A stretch of 64,000 nt of DNA, taken from assembly GCA_049116315.1 (NCBI GenBank), contig JAGDZD010000003.1, positions 62,001 through 126,000 of the forward strand, read 5' to 3'. The position numbers and the translations under genes are program-made. Below are positions 50,478-59,581 of the stretch, one piece after another (the first letter of the stretch is position 1; every line of letters begins with the position of its first letter). The notes under the pieces are model-generated. The model was given only the letters and a program-made list of their open reading frames with translations. It did not search any database and was not told where the DNA came from. This DNA is from Thalassobius sp049116315 (GTDB lineage: Bacteria; Pseudomonadota; Alphaproteobacteria; Rhodobacterales; Rhodobacteraceae).

Positions 50478-52379
50478 ATGAAGCGACCCATCGTATCCGA
50501 AATTCCTATGCCGCGTTTGTCTCCGTTCCATTGGCTTGGCGCCGGCTTCACAGCCGTTGCGTTGCTTGGATTTGGCCAACAGGCACTTGCCGATGACACC
50601 ATCACCAAAAGCCATGGCTATAACTTCTTTGGCTCGCTGGTCTATGACGCTGACTATCAGCAACTGAATTACGTGAATGCTGAAGCCCCCAAAGGCGGAG
50701 AGATTTCGATCTGGTCGCCGGGCACGTTTGACAGTTTTAACCTCTACACCCGCAAGGGGAACGCCGGGGCCCTGTCCACGATTGGTCATGAAAACATCCT
50801 GACCGCTTTTGCGGATGACCCCACAGCCCTCTACTGCTTGCTGTGCGAGACGATGGAATACCCTGAAAGCATCGAGTGGGTGGTCTTTAATCTGCGACCC
50901 GAGGTGCGCACCGCTGATGGGCGCGCCTGGACCGCCAGCGATATGAAGTTCACCTTTGATCTGTTCATGGAACAAGGTTTGCCGTCGTTCCGCGCGGCCT
51001 TTGGATCAATGATCGACTCGGTCGAGGCGTTGGACCCACATACAATCAAGTTCAACTTTGCGCCTGACAGCCCTATTCGCGATCGTATTGGGCTTGCCGG
51101 CGGCTTGCCCGCCTTTTCGCAATCTTGGATCGAAGAGAACGAAGCGCGCATCGATGAGACTTCCTTGGTGCCCATGATGGGGACAGGGCCTTACGCCTTG
51201 GACAGTTACGATATCAATCGCAACATTATCTATGCCCGGCAAAGTGACTATTGGGGGAAAGATCTGCCGCAATCCATTGGTCGCAACAATTTGGATTCGA
51301 TCCGGATTGAATATTTTGGCGACAGCAACGCGGCGTTCGAAGCCTTTAAGGCCGGAGAATACACCTTCCGCGCCGAGAACAGCTCAAAGCTATGGGCCAC
51401 AGGCTATAACTTTGACGAGATCACCGATGGCCATGTTCTGAAGCAGGAATTGAACGACGGCAGCACCTCTTTGATGCAAAGCTATGTCTTCAACCTGCGG
51501 CGTGAAAAGTTCCAAGACCCGCGTGTGCGCGAAGCGGTCGGCTTGATGTTCAACTTCGAATGGTCCAACGAGTCGCTGTTTTACGGTCTGTATTCCCGTG
51601 TCACCAGTTTCTGGGGCAATACGGATCTACAGGCGGTTGGGGTGCCCACCGCCGCAGAAGCAGCTCTGTTGCAGCCATTGGTCGACGAAGGATTGCTTGA
51701 TCCCTCTCTCTTGACCAATGAGGCAGTTTTGCCCCCGGTGTCTGGTAGTGCGCGTCAGTTGGATCGCAAAAACCTGCGCAAGGCCTCCGCTTTGTTGGAT
51801 GAGGCCGGCTGGCTCGTCGGTGACGACGGTTTGCGCCGCAAAGATGGCGAAGTTTTTGCGATTGAATTCCTTGATTCTTCGCCGGCGTTTGATCGTATCA
51901 CCTTGCCCTTTGTCGAAAACCTTAAGCGTCTGGGGATCGAGGCCAAGTTGAACCGCGTTGACCCCGCACAGGAATCTGAACGCAGCCGCAAGTATGATTT
52001 CGACATGACAACCCATAACGGACGGATGGCGCTAGAGCCTTCGACCGGGCTCGAACAATGGTTTGGCTCCGAAGCGGTGAATGAGAGTTCCCGCAATCTG
52101 ATGGGGGTTGCAGACCCAGCGGTCGACCGTCTGATTGACAACGTGGTTGCAGCACAGACCAAAGAAGAGATGAACACCGCCGTCCGGGCGTTGGACCGTG
52201 TGTTGCGTGCCAAACTGTTCTGGGTGCCGCAATGGTTCAAAGACGTCCACACTGTTGCCTACTTTGATATGTACGAGCATCCCGACCCACTGCCTCCGCA
52301 TGCGCGGGGCGAGCTTGATTTCTGGTGGTACAACGCCGAAAAACACGAGGCGTTGATTGCTGCTGGCGTGCTGAGGTAA
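50478..52379 (+). CDS. yejA: Peptide ABC transporter substrate-binding protein (YejA-like)
   Basis: 633 residues from ATG 50478, after CTGGAGGA. A signal peptide (about residues 1-38, ending QALAD) is followed by an SBP_bac_5 domain: GYNFFGSLVYDADYQQLNYV, ADGRAWTASDMKFTFDLFME, MGTGPYALDSYDINRNIIYA. YejA-type proteins bind short peptides, including microcin C-like peptide-nucleotides, in the periplasm. It heads a four-gene operon with the two permeases and the ATPase. Confidence 0.92.
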   Translation: MKRPIVSEIPMPRLSPFHWLGAGFTAVALLGFGQQALADDTITKSHGYNFFGSLVYDADYQQLNYVNAEAPKGGEISIWSPGTFDSFNLYTRKGNAGALSTIGHENILTAFADDPTALYCLLCETMEYPESIEWVVFNLRPEVRTADGRAWTASDMKFTFDLFMEQGLPSFRAAFGSMIDSVEALDPHTIKFNFAPDSPIRDRIGLAGGLPAFSQSWIEENEARIDETSLVPMMGTGPYALDSYDINRNIIYARQSDYWGKDLPQSIGRNNLDSIRIEYFGDSNAAFEAFKAGEYTFRAENSSKLWATGYNFDEITDGHVLKQELNDGSTSLMQSYVFNLRREKFQDPRVREAVGLMFNFEWSNESLFYGLYSRVTSFWGNTDLQAVGVPTAAEAALLQPLVDEGLLDPSLLTNEAVLPPVSGSARQLDRKNLRKASALLDEAGWLVGDDGLRRKDGEVFAIEFLDSSPAFDRITLPFVENLKRLGIEAKLNRVDPAQESERSRKYDFDMTTHNGRMALEPSTGLEQWFGSEAVNESSRNLMGVADPAVDRLIDNVVAAQTKEEMNTAVRALDRVLRAKLFWVPQWFKDVHTVAYFDMYEHPDPLPPHARGELDFWWYNAEKHEALIAAGVLR

Positions 52380-52385
52380 CGCGGC

Positions 52386-53468
52386 ATGGCGGCATATATC
52401 CTCAGGCGCTTGATGCTGGTGATCCCAACGCTGATTGGGATCATGATCATCAACTTTGTGTTGGTGCAATTCGTGCCCGGTGGCCCCATCGAACAGATCA
52501 TCGCCGAACAGCAGGGCGACGGGAATGTGTTCGAATCGATCTCTGGGTCGGGTGGCGAAGGTGAAATCGCCAGCAGTGGGGACGACAGCTATCAAGGTGC
52601 CCGAGGCCTGCCCCCCGAATACATCGCGGAACTGGAAAAAGAGTTCGGCTTTGATAAGCCGCCGCTGGAACGCTTTTTGGGGATGATGTGGAACTATATT
52701 CGCTTTGATTTTGGCGAAAGCTATTTCCGCTCTATCAGCGTTGTGGATCTGGTCATCGAAAAAATGCCGGTCTCGATCACGCTTGGCCTGTGGTCAACGC
52801 TTATCGCCTATATGATTTCGATCCCCCTTGGGATCAAAAAGGCCGTGACCGATGGGTCCAAGTTTGATTCTTGGACCAGTGCGCTGGTCATTCTGGCCTA
52901 TGCGATTCCAGGCTTTTTATTCGCAATCTTGCTGTTGGTGGTCTTTGCGGGTGGGTCCTATTTCCAGATCTTCCCGTTGCGAGGTCTGACCTCTAGCAAC
53001 TGGGACGAGCTGAGTGTGATTGGCAAAATTCTGGACTATCTGTGGCACATAACTTTGCCGGTTGCTGCCTCGACCATCGCGGCGTTTGCCACATTGACCC
53101 TGCTGACCAAGAACAGCTTTCTGGACGAGATCAAAAAGCAATATGTCATCACGGCACGGGCCAAAGGCCTGTCAGAGAACCGCGTCCTTTATGGCCATGT
53201 GTTCCGCAACGCGATGTTGATTGTAATTGCTGGGTTCCCGTCGGTGTTTATCGGGGTGTTCTTTGGCGGCTCGTTGATCATCGAAACACTGTTCAGCCTT
53301 GATGGCTTGGGCCGCATGGGGTTCGAAGCTGCGGTGGCACGGGATTACCCTGTGGTCTTTGGCACATTGTTTTTCTTTGGCCTTGTTGGGCTGGTGGTCG
53401 GGATCCTGTCGGATCTGATGTATGTGTTTGTGGATCCGCGCATCGACTTTGAAAAGAGGGAGGGCTGA
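52386..53468 (+). CDS. yejB: Peptide ABC transporter permease (YejB-like)
   Basis: 360 residues. N-terminal helix (MAAYILRRLMLVIPTLIGIM), a periplasmic insert rich in Gly and acidic residues (about 45-80), then the permease domain with the EAA loop (ITARAKGLSENRVLYGHVFR). It pairs with YejE in the inner membrane. Six bases after yejA and two before yejE. Confidence 0.94.
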   Translation: MAAYILRRLMLVIPTLIGIMIINFVLVQFVPGGPIEQIIAEQQGDGNVFESISGSGGEGEIASSGDDSYQGARGLPPEYIAELEKEFGFDKPPLERFLGMMWNYIRFDFGESYFRSISVVDLVIEKMPVSITLGLWSTLIAYMISIPLGIKKAVTDGSKFDSWTSALVILAYAIPGFLFAILLLVVFAGGSYFQIFPLRGLTSSNWDELSVIGKILDYLWHITLPVAASTIAAFATLTLLTKNSFLDEIKKQYVITARAKGLSENRVLYGHVFRNAMLIVIAGFPSVFIGVFFGGSLIIETLFSLDGLGRMGFEAAVARDYPVVFGTLFFFGLVGLVVGILSDLMYVFVDPRIDFEKREG

Positions 53469-53470
53469 GC

Positions 53471-54583
53471 ATGGCATTGTCCCCGCTCAATCAACGTCGT
53501 TGGAGTGAGTTCAAACGCAACCGGCGCGCCTTTTGGTCACTGATCATTTTTACGGTCCTGTTTGTGATCTCGTTGATGGCCGAAGTTGTGGCGAACGACA
53601 AACCCATCGTGGTCAACTACCGAGGTGAGTACTTCACGCCGGTCTTTAAGTTCTATCCCGAGACGGCCTTTGGCGGGGATTTTCGAACCGAAGCCAACTA
53701 TAGCGACGTCGAAGTGAAATGTCTGATCCGCTCTGGCGGATTGGAAGAGTGCTTTGACGATCCTGACGGCATACTGGAGGGCATCGATGCGGGCACCTTT
53801 GGCGCGGATGTCGACGGGTTCAGCAAAGGCTGGATGATTTGGCCGCTGGTGCCTTACAGCTATCAATCTCCCGTGGATCGTCCCGGTGCGGCACCTCTGC
53901 CGCCCAATGCGCAGAACTGGTTGGGCACGGATGACACCAAGCGCGACGTGCTTGCGCGGGTCATCTACGGGTTCCGGCTTTCGATCGTTTTCACGATCAT
54001 CGTCACCACCGCGGCCAGTATCATTGGCATCATCGCAGGGGCGCTACAGGGGTTCTTTGGGGGCTGGCTGGATTTGATATTCCAACGCTTCATCGAGGTC
54101 TGGAGTGGCACCCCCTCGCTCTATGTCATCATCATTCTTTTTGCCATTCTGGGGCGAAGTTTCTGGCTATTGGTCTTTATCTCGATCCTATTTGGCTGGA
54201 CGGCTTTGGTGGGCGTTGTCAGGGCAGAGTTCTTGCGGGCGCGCAATTTGGAATATGTGCGCGCGGCCAAGGCTCTTGGCGTCAGCAACTGGGTCATCAT
54301 GTTCCGGCATATGCTGCCCAACGCGATGGTGGCGACGTTGACCCTTGCACCCTTTATTGTGACCGGCACCATTGGGATGTTGGCCAGTTTGGATTTCCTT
54401 GGCTTTGGGCTGCCCTCTTCGGCGCCATCGCTGGGCGAATTGACCTTGCAAGCCAAGCATAACCTACAGGCGCCGTGGCTTGCTTTCACGGCCTTCTCGG
54501 TCTTTGCCATCATGCTGTCGTTGCTGGTGTTCATCTTCGAAGGTGTGCGGGACGCATTCGATCCAAGGAAAACGTTTCAATGA
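53471..54583 (+). CDS. yejE: Peptide ABC transporter permease (YejE-like)
   Basis: 370 residues. After the first membrane helix (SLIIFTVLFVISLMAEVVAN) comes a periplasmic domain of about 100 residues typical of YejE, then the permease core with EAA loop (EYVRAAKALGVSNWVIMFRH). GTDDTKRDVLARVIYGFRLS is the family's conserved entry to the core. Its stop overlaps the ATPase start (ATGA). Confidence 0.94.
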   Translation: MALSPLNQRRWSEFKRNRRAFWSLIIFTVLFVISLMAEVVANDKPIVVNYRGEYFTPVFKFYPETAFGGDFRTEANYSDVEVKCLIRSGGLEECFDDPDGILEGIDAGTFGADVDGFSKGWMIWPLVPYSYQSPVDRPGAAPLPPNAQNWLGTDDTKRDVLARVIYGFRLSIVFTIIVTTAASIIGIIAGALQGFFGGWLDLIFQRFIEVWSGTPSLYVIIILFAILGRSFWLLVFISILFGWTALVGVVRAEFLRARNLEYVRAAKALGVSNWVIMFRHMLPNAMVATLTLAPFIVTGTIGMLASLDFLGFGLPSSAPSLGELTLQAKHNLQAPWLAFTAFSVFAIMLSLLVFIFEGVRDAFDPRKTFQ

Positions 54584-56157
54584 GCATTCTTGAGGTCAAG
54601 GACCTGATCATTCGGTTCCGCCAAGATGGCAAAGTGAACGAAGCCGTCAAAGGCGTTTCGTTTACCTTAGAACGCGGCGAAACCCTTGCGTTGGTTGGTG
54701 AATCCGGGTCAGGCAAGTCGGTGACCGCGATGTCGACTGTCTCTCTCTTGGGGGACAATGCCGACGTCGAAGGCTCTGCCACGTTTGATGGTCAGGAAAT
54801 GATTGGCGCCAGCAAGGCGACGCTGCAACAGGTGCGCGGCAACGACATCAGCTTTATCTTCCAAGAGCCAATGACCTCGTTGAACCCGTTGCACACGCTT
54901 GAAAAGCAGCTGCGTGAAAGTCTTGAGTTGCACCAAAACCTAACCGGGGACGCCGCGCGGGATCGCATTCTCAGCCTGCTGCATCGTGTGGGCATCGTCG
55001 ATGCCGAGCGCCGACTGGGCTCTTATCCGCATCAGCTTTCTGGAGGGCAGCGTCAGCGGGTGATGATCGCAATGGCGCTGGCAAATGGACCCAAGCTGTT
55101 GGTGGCGGATGAGCCGACCACGGCGCTTGATGTGACCATTCAGGCGCAAATTCTTGATCTGCTCGAAGATATCAAACGCGAAGAGGGGATGAGCCTTTTG
55201 TTCATCACCCATGATCTGGGCATTGTGAAGCGCATCGCTGACAAGGTCTGCGTGATGAAGGATGGTGAAATTGTCGAAGCAGGCGCAACGGCGGAAATCT
55301 TTGATAATCCTCAGCACCCCTACACCCAAAACCTGTTGTCAGCGCGGGCCGGTGGGGCGCCACGACCAGTGCCGCCAGAGGCCGAGGAAATCCTAAGCAC
55401 CGAAGATCTGCGCATCTGGTTCCCCATTCAGCAGGGCTTGTTCAAACGCACCGTTGGCCACGTAAAAGCGGTGAATGAGGCGAGTTTTTCCCTGCGTGCT
55501 GGCGAGACACTTGGCATTGTTGGAGAATCCGGATCGGGCAAAACCACTTTGGCCTTGGCGATCATGCGGCTGATCAGTTCACAGGGCGGCATTAACTTTG
55601 ATGGCCGTGATTTGCGAGACCTGAGCACCAAGGACCTGCGCGCGTTGCGCAAGGACATGCAGATTGTGTTCCAAGACCCCTACGGCAGCCTGTCGCCGCG
55701 CATGACGTGCGGTCAGATCATTGCCGAAGGTCTTGGGGTTCACGATGTTTCACCCGGGCGCGACCGCGATGAAATGGTCGCAGAAGTGATGGCCGAAGTT
55801 GGGCTGGATCCGGACACGATGCATCGCTACCCGCACGAGTTTTCCGGAGGCCAGCGCCAGCGGATCGCAATTGCGCGCGCGATGATTTTGCAACCTCGGT
55901 TGGTGGTCTTGGACGAACCCACAAGTGCATTGGATATGACGGTACAGGTCAAGATCGTGGATTTGCTGCGCGAATTGCAGCAAAAGCATGGGCTTGCTTA
56001 CCTGTTCATTAGCCACGATCTGCACGTGGTCAAAGCCATGAGCCACAAGGTGATTGTGATGAAACGCGGCGATGTGATCGAAGCGGGAAGCGCGCAGGAC
56101 CTTTTTGAAAACCCACAAACTTCCTATGCGCGCACGCTGTTGGCGGCGGCCGTCTGA
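54580..56157 (+). CDS. yejF: Peptide ABC transporter ATPase with two nucleotide-binding domains (YejF-like)
   Basis: 525 residues from ATG 54580 (MSILEVKDL). Two complete ABC domains: first with GESGSGKSV, LSGGQRQRV and LLVADEPTTALD; second with GESGSGKTT, FSGGQRQRI and VVLDEPTSALD. Each has an oligopeptide-type C-terminal part (NPQHPYTQNLL; NPQTSYARTLL). It energises uptake by the YejBE pore. The frame is open upstream inside yejE, but the ATGA overlap marks the start. Confidence 0.95.
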   Translation: MSILEVKDLIIRFRQDGKVNEAVKGVSFTLERGETLALVGESGSGKSVTAMSTVSLLGDNADVEGSATFDGQEMIGASKATLQQVRGNDISFIFQEPMTSLNPLHTLEKQLRESLELHQNLTGDAARDRILSLLHRVGIVDAERRLGSYPHQLSGGQRQRVMIAMALANGPKLLVADEPTTALDVTIQAQILDLLEDIKREEGMSLLFITHDLGIVKRIADKVCVMKDGEIVEAGATAEIFDNPQHPYTQNLLSARAGGAPRPVPPEAEEILSTEDLRIWFPIQQGLFKRTVGHVKAVNEASFSLRAGETLGIVGESGSGKTTLALAIMRLISSQGGINFDGRDLRDLSTKDLRALRKDMQIVFQDPYGSLSPRMTCGQIIAEGLGVHDVSPGRDRDEMVAEVMAEVGLDPDTMHRYPHEFSGGQRQRIAIARAMILQPRLVVLDEPTSALDMTVQVKIVDLLRELQQKHGLAYLFISHDLHVVKAMSHKVIVMKRGDVIEAGSAQDLFENPQTSYARTLLAAAV

Positions 56158-56187
56158 TCCAAACGGAACAGAGCCGTCGTTTTGCGT

Positions 56188-57543
56188 TTAGATCGCCGAG
56201 CTGTGACCCGCTTTGCTAAGGTCATAGGCATCAAAGCTGCGCGCAATGATGCGGGTCAGTGGGCGTACCTCTTCGGGGATCATCAAGTCCAGGCCTGACC
56301 GCTTGAGCAGCCCTTTGAACTGGGCTTCGGTCTCTCCGAGCATTGCCGAAAGCTCGGCCTTGGAGATGTCAAAGTCGGTCACCAGTTCGCCGCCATCGAT
56401 TTGAAAATCACACATCAACATTTCGATGATACGACCAATCAGCTTGTCTTTGCTGGAAAAGCTGTGCGTTTTGGCAACCGAGAAGCGCCCCTCTCGGATG
56501 GCTTTGGTGTGGGCCCCAGTTGATGGCGCGTTTTGCGCATAGCCTTGCGGGAAACGCGAAATCGAAGAGGCCCCAACGCCGATCAGCACCTCAGAGGTGT
56601 CATCGGTGTAGCCTTGGAAATTACGACGCAATGTGCCGGCGTTCTGCGCGACCGTTAGCCCATCGGTTTGGGTGGCAAAGTGATCTATGCCAATTTCGGC
56701 ATATCCGTCCCAAGTGAACAGCTTGCGCGCGGTTTCAAACAGCGCCAGTCGCTCTTGCGGTGTCGGCAAGGCGTCGGAGGGGATCAGCTGTTGCCGCTTG
56801 GCCATCCACGGCACATGGGCATAGCCATAAAGCGCCACACGATCTGGGTTCATCGACAATAGCTTTTGAACGCTTTCGGTGATCCGTTCCTGTGTCTGGA
56901 AGGGCAACCCAAACAGAATGTCGGCATTCAGACTGTGCACGCCATGCGCGCGAATGGCTTCGACGGCGTCGCGTGTCAGATCAAACCCTTGGATCCGCCC
57001 AATGGTCTTTTGGATCTCATCGTCAAAATCTTGCACCCCAATCGAGGCGCGGTTCATCCCCGCCGCAGCCAACGCCTTCAGACGGGTTTCATCAATTTCA
57101 TTGGGATCAATTTCGACCGAAAATTCGGCGTCACTGGCCAAGGGGGCAACGTCGGCGATGGCCTCTGCCAATTCGCTCATCATATCCGCTGGCAACAGGG
57201 TGGGTGTGCCCCCGCCCCAATGCAGACGCGACAGCGAGACACCCTCGGGCAAGATGTCAGCCAGCATCAGCAATTCAGCTTTGAGCGTTTTCAAATAGGC
57301 TTTGATTGGATCGATGCTTTGCGTGCCCTGCGTGCGGCAGGCACAGAACCAACACAACCGGCGACAAAACGGCACATGCACATAGAGCGAAATTTTCGCG
57401 CCCGGCTTTATCGCTTTGATCCAATTCACATAATCGCGGTCACTTGTGGTGGCCGAGAAGTGGGGGGCGGTTGGATAACTGGTGTAACGCGGCACTTTCG
57501 CGTCAAACAGTCCCAGTTTTGCAAGTTGCGTTTTCGTGTCCAT
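56188..57543 (-). CDS. hemN: Oxygen-independent coproporphyrinogen III oxidase
   Basis: 451 residues from ATG 57543 (MDTKTQLAKLG). Radical-SAM cluster motif CRRLCWFCACRTQ (CX3CX2CXC), SAM-binding HWGGGTPTLLP, then IDPNEIDETRLKALAAAGMN and RASIGVQDFDDEIQKTIGRI, plus the C-terminal HemN domain. It turns coproporphyrinogen III into protoporphyrinogen IX without O2. An FNR-type box lies 37-50 bases upstream, fitting FnrL activation at low oxygen. The frame is open to 57720, but that part overlaps fnrL. Confidence 0.95.
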   Translation of the reverse strand: MDTKTQLAKLGLFDAKVPRYTSYPTAPHFSATTSDRDYVNWIKAIKPGAKISLYVHVPFCRRLCWFCACRTQGTQSIDPIKAYLKTLKAELLMLADILPEGVSLSRLHWGGGTPTLLPADMMSELAEAIADVAPLASDAEFSVEIDPNEIDETRLKALAAAGMNRASIGVQDFDDEIQKTIGRIQGFDLTRDAVEAIRAHGVHSLNADILFGLPFQTQERITESVQKLLSMNPDRVALYGYAHVPWMAKRQQLIPSDALPTPQERLALFETARKLFTWDGYAEIGIDHFATQTDGLTVAQNAGTLRRNFQGYTDDTSEVLIGVGASSISRFPQGYAQNAPSTGAHTKAIREGRFSVAKTHSFSSKDKLIGRIIEMLMCDFQIDGGELVTDFDISKAELSAMLGETEAQFKGLLKRSGLDLMIPEEVRPLTRIIARSFDAYDLSKAGHSSAI

Positions 57544-57579
57544 AGGACTAGCCTTTAGGAGATATTCGACACCACCTCT

Positions 57580-57593
57580 TTGACCCAGATCAA
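57580..57593. promoter_or_regulatory. FNR-type box between hemN and fnrL
   Basis: TTGAC-CCAG-ATCAA, one mismatch from the consensus TTGAT-N4-ATCAA. It lies 37-50 bases upstream of hemN and 15-28 bases upstream of fnrL, so FnrL could activate hemN and repress or tune its own gene. Confidence 0.8.
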
Positions 57594-57607
57594 GTGCGAA
57601 CGGCTCC

Positions 57608-58354
57608 ATGCTCCTAGACCAGACATTTTCCAGCCCACATAACTGTGAGCAATGCCCCATTCGCCACCGTGCCGTCTGCGCACGCTGTGACGCCGAAGAG
57701 TTGGATGTCCTTGATTCCATTAAGTATTATCGCACCTACGAAGCTGGTCAGACATTGGTTTGGTCTGGCGACAAAATGGATTTTGTGGGATCGGTTGTGT
57801 CTGGCATCGCCACATTGACCCAGACCATGGAAGACGGCCGCACGCAGATGGTCGGACTGCTGTTGCCCAGCGATTTTGTGGGCCGTCCGGGTCGGGAAGG
57901 CTCGGCCTATGATGTGGTGGCCACGACCGATGTGGTCATGTGCTGTTTCCGCAAAACGCCGTTCGAGGCGATGATGGAAAAGACCCCGCACATTGCGCAG
58001 CGCTTGCTTGAAATGACGCTTGATGAACTGGACGCCGCCCGTGAATGGATGCTGGTTCTGGGCCGCAAAACGGCGCGCGAAAAAATTGCCAGCTTGCTGA
58101 GCATCATCGCGCGGCGCGACGCCAGTTTGCACATGGATAAGACCAACACCACTTTGGTGTTTGATTTGCCGCTCACACGCGAAGCAATGGCGGATTATCT
58201 TGGTCTGACCTTGGAAACGGTTAGCCGCCAGATCTCGGCGTTGAAACGCGACGGTGTGATTGTGCTGCAAGGCAAGCGTCACGTGACCGTGCCGGACTTT
58301 ACGCGCCTGCTGGAAGAAGCTGGTGATGACAGCGATGGCGGCATGCTGGCCTAA
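57608..58354 (+). CDS. fnrL: Oxygen-responsive Crp/Fnr regulator FnrL
   Basis: 248 residues. N-terminal cysteines at 13, 16, 24 and 27 (HNCEQCPIRHRAVCARC) plus Cys112/113 (VVMCCFRK) can hold the oxygen-labile 4Fe-4S cluster. The cyclic-nucleotide-like beta barrel follows, then the HTH with the FNR-type E..SR recognition residues (LGLTLETVSRQISALKRDGV). Under low oxygen it should activate hemN and ccoNOQP on either side, both of which carry FNR-type boxes. Confidence 0.95.
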   Translation: MLLDQTFSSPHNCEQCPIRHRAVCARCDAEELDVLDSIKYYRTYEAGQTLVWSGDKMDFVGSVVSGIATLTQTMEDGRTQMVGLLLPSDFVGRPGREGSAYDVVATTDVVMCCFRKTPFEAMMEKTPHIAQRLLEMTLDELDAAREWMLVLGRKTAREKIASLLSIIARRDASLHMDKTNTTLVFDLPLTREAMADYLGLTLETVSRQISALKRDGVIVLQGKRHVTVPDFTRLLEEAGDDSDGGMLA

Positions 58355-58486
58355 CCCAAGGCGCTGCCCCTTTGTTTCCCGATCCCCGTTGATCAACTGG
58401 CCGATCACAGCATGAGGTCTGTATCATGCAGGCTGATGGCGCCCGATTGCCCCTTCTAATATTCCTGAGCGGCCTCTCTGATCCGT

Positions 58487-58508
58487 CCTCTCCACCGTTG
58501 CGGAGAGG
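58487..58508. terminator. Weak hairpin between fnrL and usp genes
   Basis: A seven-base stem CCTCTCC/GGAGAGG with an eight-base loop lies in the convergent space between fnrL and the universal stress protein gene. There is no T-run, so termination is only possible. Confidence 0.35.
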
Positions 58509-58541
58509 GCTAAGATCGGGTTCGCCAAGATTCTGCGCGCG

Positions 58542-59381
58542 TTAGTGCGCCATAAAGACCGGGATTTGAGTTTGTTCCAGCATGTCACGGGTGGCCCCGC
58601 CAAGGATGGCTTCGCGGAACCGCGAATGACCATAGGCCCCCATCACCACCAGATCGGCATCCGTGTCGGTTGCATGTCTTAGGATGACGTCAGACACACG
58701 TGGCAGCGTTTTGGATAGGACATCGATCTCTACACGCACGTTATGGCGGGCCAGAAATTGCGACAGCATCCCGCCAGGATCCGAGCGGTGCGGGCCATGG
58801 GCCGGCGGATCAATCACCAGCACCCGCACCGTAGACGCCTTTTTCAGGATCGGCAGGGCGGCGCGCACTGCGGCCATCGACTCGTTGCTTTCGTTCCAAG
58901 CAATGATCACCTGTGAGGGGGTGGCGTTGATGCTTGCCTCGGCTGGCAGAACGAGGACGGGCACTTTACCGTCAAACATGGCGGCTTCGACAATCGGTTC
59001 AAGTTCAGCGCCGCGTCCTTCACCATAGGGCTGTGGCAATATCGCAAGGTCCGAAAAGCGGGCGTGCCCACCGACGTGGCGGCCGACATCGGCAAGGTGC
59101 GTCACACCTTTGTCGACGCTCCAGCGGATATCACTCAGGCCAAGTTGGTGTTCAACCTTGGTCTGGACGGCGTCCGCCTCGGTGTGGGCCAACCCAATGG
59201 TTTCCTGCAGCACCATGGCACTTGCCCCGGCATAATAGTAACCGGTCTGGGTGCGATCGACGCCGAGACACAGCACATCAAGATGCGCGTCATAAGCGGC
59301 GGCCAGTGTGGTGCATTGATCGACAACCGGGTCGATAAGGTCGGGGTTCGTCAGTACGGAAAAGAGCGTTTTATAGGCCAT
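58542..59381 (-). CDS. Universal stress protein (tandem Usp)
   Basis: 279 residues, about twice one Usp domain. The first half (MAYKTLFSVLTNPDLIDPVV) is diverged; the second half keeps the ATP-binding signature VMGAYGHSRFREAILGGATR (G-2x-G-9x-G-T). Tandem Usp proteins next to fnrL and cco genes are usual in Rhodobacterales and relate to low-oxygen or energy stress. The FNR-type box at 59443-59456 is 62 bases upstream and may control it as well as ccoN. Confidence 0.9.
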   Translation of the reverse strand: MAYKTLFSVLTNPDLIDPVVDQCTTLAAAYDAHLDVLCLGVDRTQTGYYYAGASAMVLQETIGLAHTEADAVQTKVEHQLGLSDIRWSVDKGVTHLADVGRHVGGHARFSDLAILPQPYGEGRGAELEPIVEAAMFDGKVPVLVLPAEASINATPSQVIIAWNESNESMAAVRAALPILKKASTVRVLVIDPPAHGPHRSDPGGMLSQFLARHNVRVEIDVLSKTLPRVSDVILRHATDTDADLVVMGAYGHSRFREAILGGATRDMLEQTQIPVFMAH

Positions 59382-59442
59382 TTGAGATCCTCCGAAGCAT
59401 GTGCTGATTTTCTAAGCGTAGCGCAGAGGCACAGGTTCGACT

Positions 59443-59456
59443 TTGACACGGGTCAA
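59443..59456. promoter_or_regulatory. FNR-type box between the usp gene and ccoN
   Basis: TTGAC-ACGG-GTCAA, a perfectly symmetric FNR-like site differing from the consensus at the fifth base of each half. It lies 126 bases upstream of ccoN and 62 bases upstream of the divergent usp gene, a position suited to control both. Confidence 0.75.
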
Positions 59457-59581
59457 GGAAGTCTGTGGCGGCTTTTGATGCAGATCAAAGAAGCGTGACA
59501 GCGATGCGCGCATTAAGGCCCCAGTCTGAAACCGCCCGCGCGGCATCCGAATCGCGTGGGTCAGAGACAAAGGGACGCAAA

